A stretch of 33,208 nucleotides of DNA from Haplomitrium mnioides. Taxonomy: Eukaryota > Marchantiophyta > Haplomitriopsida > Calobryales. Where the stretch lies: the NCBI GenBank assembly GCA_049999725.1, contig JBNGIS010005425.1, forward strand, positions 82,226 through 115,433. Reading direction: 5' to 3'. Under the pieces are notes generated by a model. That model did not search any database. It had not been told where the DNA came from and saw only the letters and a list, made by a program, of their open reading frames with translations. Position 1 is the stretch's first letter. Every line of letters starts with the position of its first letter. The position numbers were made by a program, and so were the translations under genes. This document shows, in pieces, positions 22,162 to 31,354 of the stretch.

Positions 22162-22840
22162 ATGGAACAATGGCTTGAACATCTTTCACGCTTTTTGGAA
22201 GGAAGAATGAAAGAAAGAGCAACTTTTTGAGAAGAATAGAGTTATGAACGATGTCCATCGCCAAAAGCATATGATGAGAGGATGGTTTGTTGTGCATCTG
22301 AGAACTTCATATTCGATTGTGAGCAATATTTTGAAGCTACAAACATTAGAGGTCGACAAATTCTATTTGCGGCAAGTCAGTTAGAAGCAGTTGCTAAGAC
22401 TTGGTGGAGATATCAAGTAGAACAAACACATCATGGATTTGTTGCTCTTATTGTTTCTTGGTGTGAGCTCAAAGAAGCGATGATCTCAAGATTTAGGGTT
22501 GTAAATGCTTCAAAAATATCAGGAGATCGATTGGCCAAATTGAAGCAACTTGGTATAGTGAGAAGATATATTACACACTTTTCAAATACAATTATGCACA
22601 TTTCGAATATAAAACAAGAGAGGTACTAGACTGCTTTGTTCGGAGATTGAATCCTTGCACGAGAATAGAAGTTACTATAAGAGAGCCTACTCAATTAGAA
22701 TAAGCAATGCATATGGCGGAGAAGCATGACTCATTACTTACTGCTATAGAAGCTAGGTCGTTTCCTCAACTATTCAAACAATATACTCAAAACTTTGCAA
22801 GCTCTAATGGAATTAAACTTTCGACAAGAATTTGAGGTAA
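22162..22840 (+). pseudogene. Gypsy gag (decayed)
   Basis: Proposed start ATG at 22162 (MEQWLEHL...), broken by stops within 30 codons. The frame 22282-22629 carries the capsid-like retrotransposon gag core: FDCEQYFEA, then AKTWWRYQ (the Trp-Trp hallmark), then a helix ending near ISNIKQERY. It then shifts frame and continues to about 22735 (CFVRRLNPCTRIEV, then MHMAEKHD) with one TAA. No CCHC zinc knuckle was found before protease, so the nucleocapsid part is missing or unrecognisable. Confidence 0.75.
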
Positions 22841-22841
22841 T

Positions 22842-23228
22842 TTGTTTTATCTTTATGGCATGATTGAGGAAAAATCTTATAGAATGTTGGTGGATAGCGG
22901 GAGTTTTGAAAATTTTATGTCATTATGTTTTGCTAAGATAATCAAAGCAAAATTTAGGCCTATGAAGAGGAGTCTTGTGACTATGGCCGATGGCCAAAAG
23001 CATGACGTGTTTCTCTCTCAAAAGCTATTCCTTCTAAGGATTGGAAAAGAGTATGTGGAATCTATGCAATTTGTTATTGAACTTTCACAATATGACATCA
23101 TTTTAGGGTTGCCTTGGCTTGAAGATCGATTCGATCAATTTGATTGGGCAAAGCAAGATAATCAAGTTACCTTGCAAGGTGAGAAATTTTTTTTTGAGGT
23201 GTTCGACACCATTGGTAAAAAGGCCTAA
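22842..23228 (+). pseudogene. Gypsy aspartic protease
   Basis: The open frame contains the catalytic triad LVDSGS (about 22887-22905) and the late motif DIILGLPWLE, both typical of pepsin-like retrotransposon proteases. In the parent it would be part of the gag-pol polyprotein; it is open by itself here but isolated by flanking stops. Confidence 0.85.
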
Positions 23229-23262
23229 ATGAGTTCAGCATGTTAATTCAGTAGAGCAAGAG

Positions 23263-24215
23263 TTGTATATCTTTGGTGTTTGGATCAAACCCATCATGGA
23301 CTTGAGTAAAGACGAAGGAAAAAGTGCACCTACCTCAATGATAGATGATATTTTGAAGAAGTTTGCAAATGTGTTTATGGAGGATTGGCCAAAAGGGTTG
23401 CCACATGATCGCAGAATGCCTTTCTCGATTGAGTGGATACCAATAAGTACTCCTTATAATCGACATATATATTAGTTATCACTACAAGAATTGGAGGAGC
23501 TTCGAAAGTCATTGATGGATCTTCTTGAGAGGGATTTCATTCAATATTGTACTTGGCTTTTGGGAGCTCCGGTATTCTTTGTGCCAAAGAAAGATGGTGG
23601 ATTTCATCTTGGTATAGATTATCGAGGCTTGAACAATCAAACAATGAAGAATGCTTGTCCTCTACCTTGTATTGATGATTTGTTGGATCAATTGAGTGGT
23701 GCACGATTCTTTTCTGAGTTGGATCTTCGAAGTGGTTAATTCTTGTCAAGCCAAGTGATGTGCCAAAGACAACCTTTCGTACAAGAAATGGATATTTTGA
23801 GTAGAAGGTTCTTACATTTGGCTTTACTAATGCTCCGTCAATATTCATGGATCAAATGCATCAAGTTTTTGATGGTTTATTGGATAAGTCATTGTTGGTG
23901 TTTTTTGATGATATACTCATCTTTAGTTAAAGTGAAGTTGATCATTGTGATCAACTCAAAGAAGTAATACAAAGACTACGCAATTGGAAGTTTTTCTTAC
24001 AAAATGTCTAAGTGTGAGTTTTGGAATCAAGAGGTGACTTATCTAGGATATAAAGTGTCTGCGAATGGCATCAAGATGGAGGAAAAGAAGATTAAGGCTA
24101 TTACAGAGTAGCCAACACCAAATGATGCAAAGGATGTTTGAGCTTTCAATGGATTAGCAAGTTGTTATCCAAGATTCATCCATTACTATGCTCATATTGT
24201 TCCACCGTGTACAGA
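23263..24215 (+). pseudogene. Gypsy reverse transcriptase (decayed)
   Basis: The frame starts with the connecting segment (ILKKFANVFMEDWPKGLP), hits TAG at 23473-23475, then resumes with [15 protein letters not shown] and IDYRGLN, typical fingers motifs. It reaches [10 protein letters not shown], then TAA and frame changes from 23737. The catalytic F-F-D-D-I-L box is at 23901-23918. The thumb region (about 24010-24200) has TAG at 24109 and TGA at 24139. Confidence 0.9.
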
Positions 24216-24620
24216 TCTGATAGGAAAAGAGGCAAAACTTCAATGGACAACCAAAGAGGTATTTCAACGACTCAAAGATGCAGTGTCTTCTCGTCCATTT
24301 CTACAACCGTATGATCCAAAGTCACTTTGTATAGGTGATTTTGATGCCTCTAATTTTGCTATTGGAGCAGTATTACAACAAGAGTTTGAGGATGGACTTC
24401 ATCCGATTGTCGTCATATCACCCCGTCTAAATACAGCCGAGAGAAATTATTCTGCAAAGGGTAGAGAGCGATTGGCAATGGTTTATGCTACCAATGTTTG
24501 GAGACATTATCTTTTACGAAAGCATGTACTTATGCGCACCAATCACAAGCCCTTGTTGCAATCAATTCACTTACAAAATATAACTAATCGTCATCATCGA
24601 TGGGAAGATCAGCTATAGCT
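24216..24620 (+). pseudogene. Gypsy RNase H
   Basis: Includes DFDASNFAIGAVLQQ (first catalytic Asp in DAS), the RNYSAKGRERLAM segment with the Glu-containing helix, and RTNHKPLL (the TDHKPL motif). It ends at TAG 24616-24618 where Trp would be expected. Confidence 0.88.
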
Positions 24621-25770
24621 CTTTGATACCAAGTTGGAGTACAAGTCAAGAAGGTTCCATACTATTCTTGATGCATTGTCACGAAGATTGGATCATCATC
24701 TAAATACATTGAAGGTTGCAAATGTTAGTATATTGCATTTTAATGAAGAAATCAGTGATGGATTTTGACAAAAATTACATGGAGATGCCTTTTCTTTAAT
24801 CTTGTTAAGGCACATTTGGCGATCAAAGATAGTGAGTATCATGTCTTTTCCATTCAAGATGGTATTCTCTATCAAGGCCATCAAATATATGTTCTACAAG
24901 ATGATGCACTTTGAATTTCTTGTTTACAAAAAGCACATGACATTCCAATATTTAGGCATCTTGGAGTAGACAAGACTATGGAGTTCATTCAATGCACTTG
25001 GTGGTGGCAAAACCTAGATTGAGATGTTTGTGGCTTTGTTTGTTCTTTTGAGAGTTGTCAATGAAACAAGGCTTCAAATCAAAAACTAGCTGGTCTTCTT
25101 CAACCATTACTAATTCATACTACTCGGTGGGAACATGTAAGTTTAGATCTTGTCACTTCGCTTCCAACCACGTCTTGTGAGTTTATTGTCATTGTGATGT
25201 TTGTCAATAAGCTAAGCAAACCAATTCATTTAGCACCAACAGTTGATATGGTGGTTGCTCCACAATCGGCAAAGATTTACTTTGATATAGTATTTTAATA
25301 TCATGGCATGCCAAAGGTATTGATATCTAATAGAGATCCACAATTCACTAGAAAGTTCTAGCAAGAGTTGTTCACACTTTTGGGTACCAAACTCTTTATG
25401 TCTATTGCTTATCATCCTCAAATAGATGGGCAAACAAAATGCGTTAATCACACTATGGAGGATATGCTTCATGTATTTATCAATGTTTATCATACCAATT
25501 GGGATAATTTATTACCAGTTGTAAATTTTGCCTACAACAACTCCAAGCAAGAAAGTACTAGGTTTTCTTCTTTCTTTTTTAATTTGGGTCAACATCCTCT
25601 TGTTCTTGATGGTTTTCTTTCTCCTTCTTCTTCCAATGTTCCAAGTATTTCTACTTTTTGTTCTTGTTTATCTTCTTCATTGTAAGATGCTTGAAGCGAT
25701 CTTATTGTTGCTCAAAATCGGCAAAAATAATATGTCAATAGTCGTCTTTGTGATTGCTCTTATGTTTTAG
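24621..25770 (+). pseudogene. Gypsy integrase (decayed, catalytic Glu replaced)
   Basis: Translation gives an HHCC-like finger (HLGVDKTMEFIQ followed by CGFVC), then the core: first Asp in SLDLVTSLP (codon 25146-25148), second Asp in SNRDPQFT (25335-25337), and the GQT-x-x-V-N box, where the catalytic Glu position is Lys (AAA 25437-25439). A GPF-like end (LSWIGPF) appears at 25836 on. Stops at about 24776, 25020 and 25359 fall where Trp is expected. Confidence 0.88.
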
Positions 25771-26039
25771 CTGACCAAGTTATATTATGTACTAATGATC
25801 TCCAATTGTCTTTAGACACTCAAGTTCGAAAGTTATCTCTTTCTTGGATTGGTCCTTTCTCTATTTCTCAAGTTATTTCTCTTGTTGCTTACAAACTTGA
25901 CCTTCCTTTTCATATGAAGATTCATTATATGTTTCATATCTCTAAACTTAAGCCTTTTGATCATAGTCCATCTTCTTTTCCAAATCATGTTCAACTTCCT
26001 CTTTCACCTATTGTTCTTGATGATTATGAAGAATTTGGG

Positions 26040-26190
26040 TAGATTTTATTTTGGAAAAAATAGTTATCAAACGAAGATGGCATCCACAAGTTCAATACAA
26101 GGTTTTGTAGAAAGGCTATCCACTTCATGATACTACTCGGGAACCTTTTTCAAATCTTGAAAATTCTCAAGAGGCTATTCAAATATTTGA
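26040..26190 (+). pseudogene. Gypsy chromodomain (stop in aromatic position)
   Basis: Translation shows RRWHPQVQYKVL, a TAG at 26108-26110 in place of the conserved Trp, KGYPLHD, then REPFSNLENSQEAI. This is the chromodomain core of chromovirus integrases, which targets insertion to marked chromatin. Confidence 0.8.
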
Positions 26191-26222
26191 AAGTTGCAGC
26201 AATGACAATGATAGTATTGATT

Positions 26223-26235
26223 AGAAGACGAGGAA
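26223..26235 (+). other. Polypurine tract
   Basis: AGAAGACGAGGAA, two bases before the 3' LTR; primes plus-strand synthesis. Confidence 0.75.
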
Positions 26236-26237
26236 TA

Positions 26238-26626
26238 TATAGTAGTACAAGCATAAGGTTGTGCTTTTTATAAGAAAATAGAAAGGAGTGAAAGAAGTGG
26301 TAGAGAGTCACTTTTAGGGTTGAGATAAGATTACTTGCCTTTGAAGTTACTTTTAGTAGAGAGTCACTTTTAGGGTTGAAATTAGAATTTCCTTGTAAGT
26401 GAAGAAAGAGGGATGACATCCTCTTCTCTTGTATAAATAGAAGGGCTTCTTAGCCTTACTCCTCATTCTAGAGTTCCTCTCAAACCATTTAGGTTCTTTG
26501 GTTGTTTGGCTTTTGCTTGCACTGGTGGTCTTAACTTGGACCTTGAGTTGCTTTTGGTTGAAGAATTTTATTAGAGTTCATTATGAGTTCTTACTCATTT
26601 GGATTTGGTCCTTGAGTTCTTTTACA
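26238..26626 (+). repeat. Gypsy 3' LTR (389 bp)
   Basis: Pairs with 21703-22091 at a constant offset of 4535 with no net indel. It starts TATAGTAG, so the canonical TG has mutated to TA. It ends TTTTACA. Confidence 0.92.
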
Positions 26627-26631
26627 TTGTG

Positions 26632-27003
26632 AGCATGGACTCTCTAGTCTAGACTCATAAGGGTCTCTCTAGTCTATGCGTGTTTCGAATCTCTAGTCCA
26701 TGGGCATATGGACTATGTAGTCCAAGTGTGGTTTCATTTCAAGTCCTTACGTTTGGATATTGAAATCAATGCCACCTTGGACTTGAGAGTCCAAACGCAT
26801 GGACGTCAATGTCCAAGCGTGCATGGACTTCAATGTCCAAGTGCCTATGGACTTTGATGTCCAAATGTGCATAGACTTCAATCTCCAAACGCGTTTGGAC
26901 TTCAATGTCAATGCGCGTCTAGATTTCAATGTCCATGCGCACATAGACTTCAATGTCCATCTTAGTTTGGACTCCAATGTCCATTGTGTTTTGGACTTTC
27001 AGA
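26632..27003. repeat. 24-bp palindromic array B, right part
   Basis: Resumes mid-unit with agcatggactc and continues at 24-bp spacing. From about 26790 the dominant form is AATGTCC...GGACTTC, a drifted subfamily distinct from array A. Open frames of eight-residue periodicity (minus 26747-26977, plus 26799-27122) follow from the 24-bp period. Confidence 0.88.
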
Positions 27004-27106
27004 TCATTGCTGAGATTGACTTGAGGGTCTTTGCTCGCATTCTCTTTCTCTTTCAAATCTACATTTTTTTTATTGTCTCCTCTTTTTTCTTTTGGTTGTA
27101 TGTAAG

Positions 27107-27657
27107 GGGACAAAACTTTTAAACGGTAGCTTGCCCAAAAATTGACAATAGCGGCCAAATGGCGACAAAGACTAAGGGTCAAAGAAGCCTCAAAAAATCA
27201 AGACCAGGTCTTGACACTTGCTTTCTACTCTTATGCTTTTCTACTTCATTGTCAGAAAGCTAGAGAGTGGAAATCAAGGCAACAAAATGATGATGCTGCG
27301 CTTCTTACTGAAGAAGTTCTAAGAAATGAAGATGATGACTTATTGTCCTTTGTTGATGGACTCAACATAACATATTACCAAGTCTATGAGAAGGAAAAAT
27401 ACTCGTCAATTGAAGGGATTCGTGAAACCTAGATGTTTCACTTAGGCAATTGTAAACATTTCTTACAGCTACATTCTTAAAGAATGCAAGCACGATGCTT
27501 TTCCAGGGATGACATTTTTGATATGGTTTTGTCCTTTACGGCAATCACGATTTATGATTTTTGGTCTTTTGTAATAATCCATTCTTCACAACAATTTGGC
27601 ATCATCGAGGATGCTCTTTTGGAGGTTTTTTGTGCCATCAACCATGGCATCTCATAG
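27107..27657 (+). pseudogene. ParB/methyltransferase gene, exon 3: start of methyltransferase (decayed)
   Basis: After a frame disruption near 27131 a long frame runs AAKWRQRLRVKEASKNQ, then an acidic stretch (NEDDDLLSFVDGL), to TAG at 27430. It continues in the same frame through a TAA (about 27478) to DIFDMVLSF, IYDFWSFVIIHSSQQFGI and EDALLEVF. The last part resembles motifs IV-VI of N4/N6 amino-methyltransferases: strand, catalytic loop, then the helix and strand after it. The expected D/N/S-P-P-Y tetrapeptide after VLS is not intact. The exon probably ends at 27657 before gttttt. Confidence 0.5.
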
Positions 27658-27751
27658 GTTTTTTTTTTGACTTTTTGGCTTTTTAGTTTATCTTGTTTAG
27701 TTTTCCTACACTATGTCTCAAGTGTCTAATTTGTTTGTTTTCTTACTACAG
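27658..27751 (+). other. Intron 3 (94 bp)
   Basis: AG|GTTTTT at the donor is weak; the acceptor is strong (ttgttttcttactacag at 27751). The new frame opens directly after it. Confidence 0.55.
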
Positions 27752-28378
27752 GGACAAAAGCAATATTCATCATTTCCAATGGTCGAAGAATTGCTCACGC
27801 CCACGAGTATTGGACTGTGGGCTACTAGACAAAGGAGAACAAGAGGAGCATGAGGCTCTTCAACTTGCAACCTACTGATGGTAGTGGTCGTCTTCGAGCA
27901 AATTATGTAGAGTGTGTTCAATTGCCATGTTGCATCAACCAAGCTAAAAGATCTATGAGATGATGCTCTTGTGAATGTTTACCAAAAGCCCCTGGTTCTA
28001 TATAATTTTTTCATTGACCATTTATCAACAGAGAAAGGTTGGATCTTAGATCTTTGCTCTGGGCCCGTCACAGACCTTGTGTGTGCTTTACAGTTGATGC
28101 GAAATTGCATCGTTGTGGAATATGATAGACGTCAGTCTATCTATATTCCTCATAGAGTTTCGGTGATGGCTTCTTTGCCATCCGATGTGACTGAATCTTA
28201 GATAATTAATACGTACCACAAGAAACTTGTTCCTCTTGGTATTGTAGATGCTACTAGTGATTTTGTTGTCATCTCTAGGACATGAAAGTCTCGATAGGAC
28301 TCTGTAGCGGCTGCAAATGCTAAAGCTTCTTAGCCAATTGATTTAGATGAGACAATTACTCCCAATAATACTTTGTGA
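27752..28378 (+). pseudogene. ParB/methyltransferase gene, exon 4: methyltransferase C-terminal half with SAM-binding motif (decayed)
   Basis: Order: TKAIFIISNGRRI; a target-recognition-like segment (HAHEYWTVGY, stop, TKENKRSMRLFN); frameshift near 27940; VYQKPLVLYNFFIDHL (motif X, compare the QKP of phage and bacterial enzymes); then WILDLCSGPVTDLVCAL (about 28039-28090), the counterpart of motif I DPFxGSGTT, followed by RNCIVVEYD (motif II acidic end). This permuted order (catalytic, recognition, SAM-binding) is that of beta-type N4-cytosine/N6-adenine DNA methyltransferases. It is not that of plant C5 or MT-A70 enzymes. The tail runs through TAG 28199, TGA about 28284 and later stops to a TGA at 28376-28378. 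The motif I glycines are only partly kept. Confidence 0.65.
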
Positions 28379-29249
28379 AGAAAATAATATATTATGTACA
28401 AAAATTACATCACTTTGATGCTTCAACTCTATCCTCATTTGATGAAGTTTCAATCTTGTTGCATTCCAAATCCAATTTAAGTCTTTTCTTCACGATTCAA
28501 TTTCTTGCGCAAAATGGTTTTTAAACAAAACATATTGGTTTTTATAAAAATTAACAACAAGGTTTGTGCTCACATCGAAGTTCACTTTCTTTTTTTTCAT
28601 TTGATGTTCAAGTTTTCTTTAATTCTTAGTTTTTTATGTCCCTTCTAAGAAGAGCTTTTGTAGTCCTTGCTTCCAATTACTCAACAATCTATGTTCGTTT
28701 GGGCTTTATTTATCCATGTGCATATGGACTTCAGTTGTTGAAGCTTGAGTTAGCTGTAGTTGTCCTTGCACGCATGGACCTTTTCAAACTAAATATGGCT
28801 ACATATAGGCCTAGTTGTCCATGCGTGCATAGGCTATAACAGTCTTTTCACAATTTTTCTTCAACAATCATCTTGCACCAACAATTTAGGGCTCTAGTTC
28901 AAAAATTTTTTGATAAAATTTGAATGTTTTTATCAAATTTTCAAATTATTGATATCATTGTTAGTTTTGAAAGTATTTAATAAAAAAAATGTCGTGTATA
29001 TTTTCTATATATTTTGCTTGATGATGCTCATGCTTTTCAAAGATGAAATTATGAAAGCAATTTTATTAAAATGCTCATAAGAAGATTTTTATTTAATACA
29101 TTGTGCACTCAAAGTAAGCTATTTTGATATATAAAATTAAATTTTTCTTTTGCAATTGAATATTGCTAGCATCAAATTCATGATTTTGGATGCTAAAATT
29201 TCAAAATTGGTTTTTCCAAACGCCAAATGAAACAGAAACCCAGTAGCGG
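28379..29249. other. 3' part of the candidate element, AT-rich, with stray palindrome units
   Basis: No coding capacity is seen. Three isolated palindrome-family half or full units occur at 28713-28730, 28761-28780 and 28816-28833. From about 28870 to 29249 the sequence is highly AT-rich and matches, in reverse complement, 31380-31745. The block at 29166-29192 is identical to the 27 bases around 31440-31466. It is the subterminal region of the element. Confidence 0.6.
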
Positions 29250-29274
29250 TTCTTGGTTCAAAGTAGCGGCTGTT
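29250..29274 (-). repeat. Right terminal inverted repeat of candidate element
   Basis: TTCTTGGTTCAAAGTAGCGG at 29250-29269 is the exact reverse complement of 18648-18667. Just inside, a second AGTAGCGG (29242-29249) suggests a duplicated terminal motif. Confidence 0.6.
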
Positions 29275-31354
29275 TTTTACAAAACCTAGGATGAATGTTT
29301 TTGCATCCATATGTATGCCAAAGAATCTATCTAGGGTTATAGTAATCATTTTAAAGTTGCTAGCAAATTCCAAGCTCTCTAGCCAACAAAAGATCAAACA
29401 AGTATTTTCATCAAAGGTCTACCCAACTGAAAGAGCATGTGTTGCTCTAAGATCCCAAGATGCTAGAGCAAGCCATTCAACTAGCCATCTCCTATAAAAA
29501 GATGTTGAGATCGCTTTTCTCTTTTTCCGCTGCCTCTGGTGAATTGTCTTGGAGTACTTTGTTATCCTATGGTCATTCTACTAATGATTGCCTTGCACAT
29601 TCCTCTTCCCATCCAATTACTCAAGCTATCCCAACAAAATCCAATTCTCTATTGATTCCAATTTTGATTTTCAAGCCAAGCTTGTTGAGGTCACAACAAA
29701 GGTTGTCAATTAGATATCCAATCTCAAGTTGCAATTGGTCAATTAGAACCCCCTACTCAATCTCAATTTTGAAGCCTCCAATGTTGGTGCACTTGCTGTA
29801 GTAAGCAACACTCTCTCTTTCAAGCTTGCCCCTCTACCTAGTGGTGTGATATTTGTCTCTCTTCGGATCACAAAAACAATATATATCCAATTTGGAGAAA
29901 TAATCAAGGTTGTTACACTACAGTTAGCCCTTGTTGTGAACCATGCTATAGTGCAACCTATTCAAGCATTTTTTGTTGCTCAAGCACTTTGTTTGGCCAC
30001 ACAAACATCCAACCAAGCTTCTATACAAGTATTCCAAACTTCTCTCTAGCCATACTAAACTCTCTACCAATTTTAGCATGCATGTTCTCCTCTCATACAA
30101 AGTTGTTTTAATTGCAATCATCTTGATCACAATGCACGTGATTGCTCACATTTAAGAACTCAATAGAATTTCCAAGGGTAGAATCAATGAATGTCTCAAT
30201 GGTTCTTTCAACCATAGCAACAATTGAGCAGATGCTTGCAAGGCAAAATCATTTCAATTCCAATTATCAAAAACTAGCATCTCACACTTCTCCGTTGCCA
30301 CAAAGCACACATTATCAACCACAATCTAATATGATAATTGTAGTGCAATCAACAACAATATAGCAAGTTCCAAATTTGAGGGCCCAATAGTTAGTCATGG
30401 CATCCCTATCTCCTGCTCATGTTATCACATTGTTTACTAATCCAAAACTTTGTCTATCCAAAATCTCGAGTAGATTGAGGTTGTTCTTGTTAATGTTACT
30501 CTTTGATTGAGAGTTCAGTTGCCTCCTTCTATTTTGGATTCAATCACAAATACCTTGCCCTTTCCTTTTCTCTCTCTGGCCACGTCAAACCCTATAGGTC
30601 TTACTTTGATATTTGCCTCGAACACCAATCCCAATTCAAATGTTTCTATACCTCTTGTCACCCTATCTATTGATCTTCATGAGCCGATACCTTCTTCATT
30701 TTTGTTCGACAATAAAACCCAGCCTATAGCCAAGCCTTCTCAACCACTACATAAACATCCACGTAGCTAGGTTCTTCCTCCCTCTTTCCGCACAATCCTA
30801 AAATATGATTTTTTTGGAGATCTAGTCCAACAACCAACTCATATTACTATAGGCCAGCTTTTACGTTTTCATGCTCTCTCAAGTAGTTTTTTTTACAAAA
30901 AAACACTTTAATCCTGCCATGCAAAAATCCCAAAATCCTTAAATTTGTTAAAGCTTGAAAGTTACAATTACAAATCTAAATAGGCAGGCCTCTACAAATG
31001 GAGTGCACAATTTTACACCTTTTTAATGACATTGATTGTCGTTGTTTCTCTTTGGTCTCTTATTTTCAGTGACTAAATCAACCATGTATTCCATTTGATA
31101 CCCTTCATTTGGTTTACACTAATCATCTTTAGTTCTATCCTTGGCCAATGGTTGTGAGATTCTTCTCTTGGGAATCTTTTGAAACATTTCACCTTGTTTT
31201 GTGGATTAAGAGTGCTTCATTTGTTATATTGTGACTAGCACTATGCAATGAAGCTACCATCATCTTCTTTTATGTTGACCATGGTTGAAGCAAAATCAAG
31301 TCAGATGGATTTTCTTGCAAGCGTACTCACAATTAGTCCTTAAGAGAATAGAGT
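29275..31354 (+). pseudogene. Decayed retrotransposon gag region with CCHC zinc knuckle
   Basis: About 29460-30400 shows a heavily frame-broken gag: LEQAIQLA near 29463, Gln/Ser/Pro-rich stretches, then a full zinc knuckle C-F-N-C-N-H-L-D-H-N-A-R-D-C at 30104-30145 (C-x2-C-x4-H-x4-C). The knuckle frame is not open for long on either side. The later open frame 30507-30770 has no recognised motif. No reverse transcriptase, integrase or LTR was found nearby, so only a fragment of an LTR element remains; 30.8-31.35 kb shows nothing. Confidence 0.55.

Larger units (their letters stand above)
21703..26626 (+). mobile_element. Ty3/gypsy chromovirus, decayed, 4.9 kb
   Basis: Complete structure: 5' LTR, initiator tRNA-Met primer binding site, gag, protease, reverse transcriptase, RNase H, integrase, chromodomain, polypurine tract, 3' LTR. 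The order (integrase last) and the C-terminal chromodomain identify a Ty3/gypsy chromovirus. The two 389-bp LTRs differ at about 37 positions by hand alignment (about 90% identity), so the insertion is old. Frameshifts and many stops, plus loss of the integrase catalytic Glu, make it non-autonomous. At 4.9 kb it is short for the group; the gag to protease stretch is compact and I see no CCHC knuckle. It lies in intron 2 of the ParB/methyltransferase gene, in the same orientation. Confidence 0.95.
21532..27106 (+). other. Intron 2, with palindrome array B and nested gypsy element
   Basis: Donor GTAAGTTTG at 21532. The proposed acceptor follows a long pyrimidine tract ending tgtatgtaag at 27106. 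Removing the gypsy element leaves about 650 bases, again mostly palindromic array, parallel to intron 1. The exact acceptor is uncertain because the next exon is frame-disrupted near its start. Confidence 0.5.
18643..29274 (+). mobile_element. Candidate element carrying the ParB/methyltransferase gene
   Basis: The left end (18643-18667) contains CCGCTACTTTGAACCAAGAA at 18648-18667. The right end carries its exact reverse complement at 29250-29269; the match extends outward with one mismatch (AACAACC against AACAGCC). Between them lies one decayed plus-strand gene (19147-28378) with palindrome arrays in its introns and a nested gypsy element. Removing the gypsy insertion (4,924 bp plus a 5-bp duplicated site) leaves about 5.7 kb. 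Part of a second copy of the right end lies inverted at 31.36-31.82 kb, so the end is repeated in the genome. No target-site duplication is evident outside the ends and no transposase is visible. The mode of movement is unknown and the boundaries are inferred from the repeats alone. Confidence 0.5.

Noticed and set aside
19147-28378. Reassigned stop codons (TAG/TGA read as Trp)
   Set aside because: Frameshifts accompany the stops, and the intact ABCG gene in the same window uses normal stops; decay explains it better.
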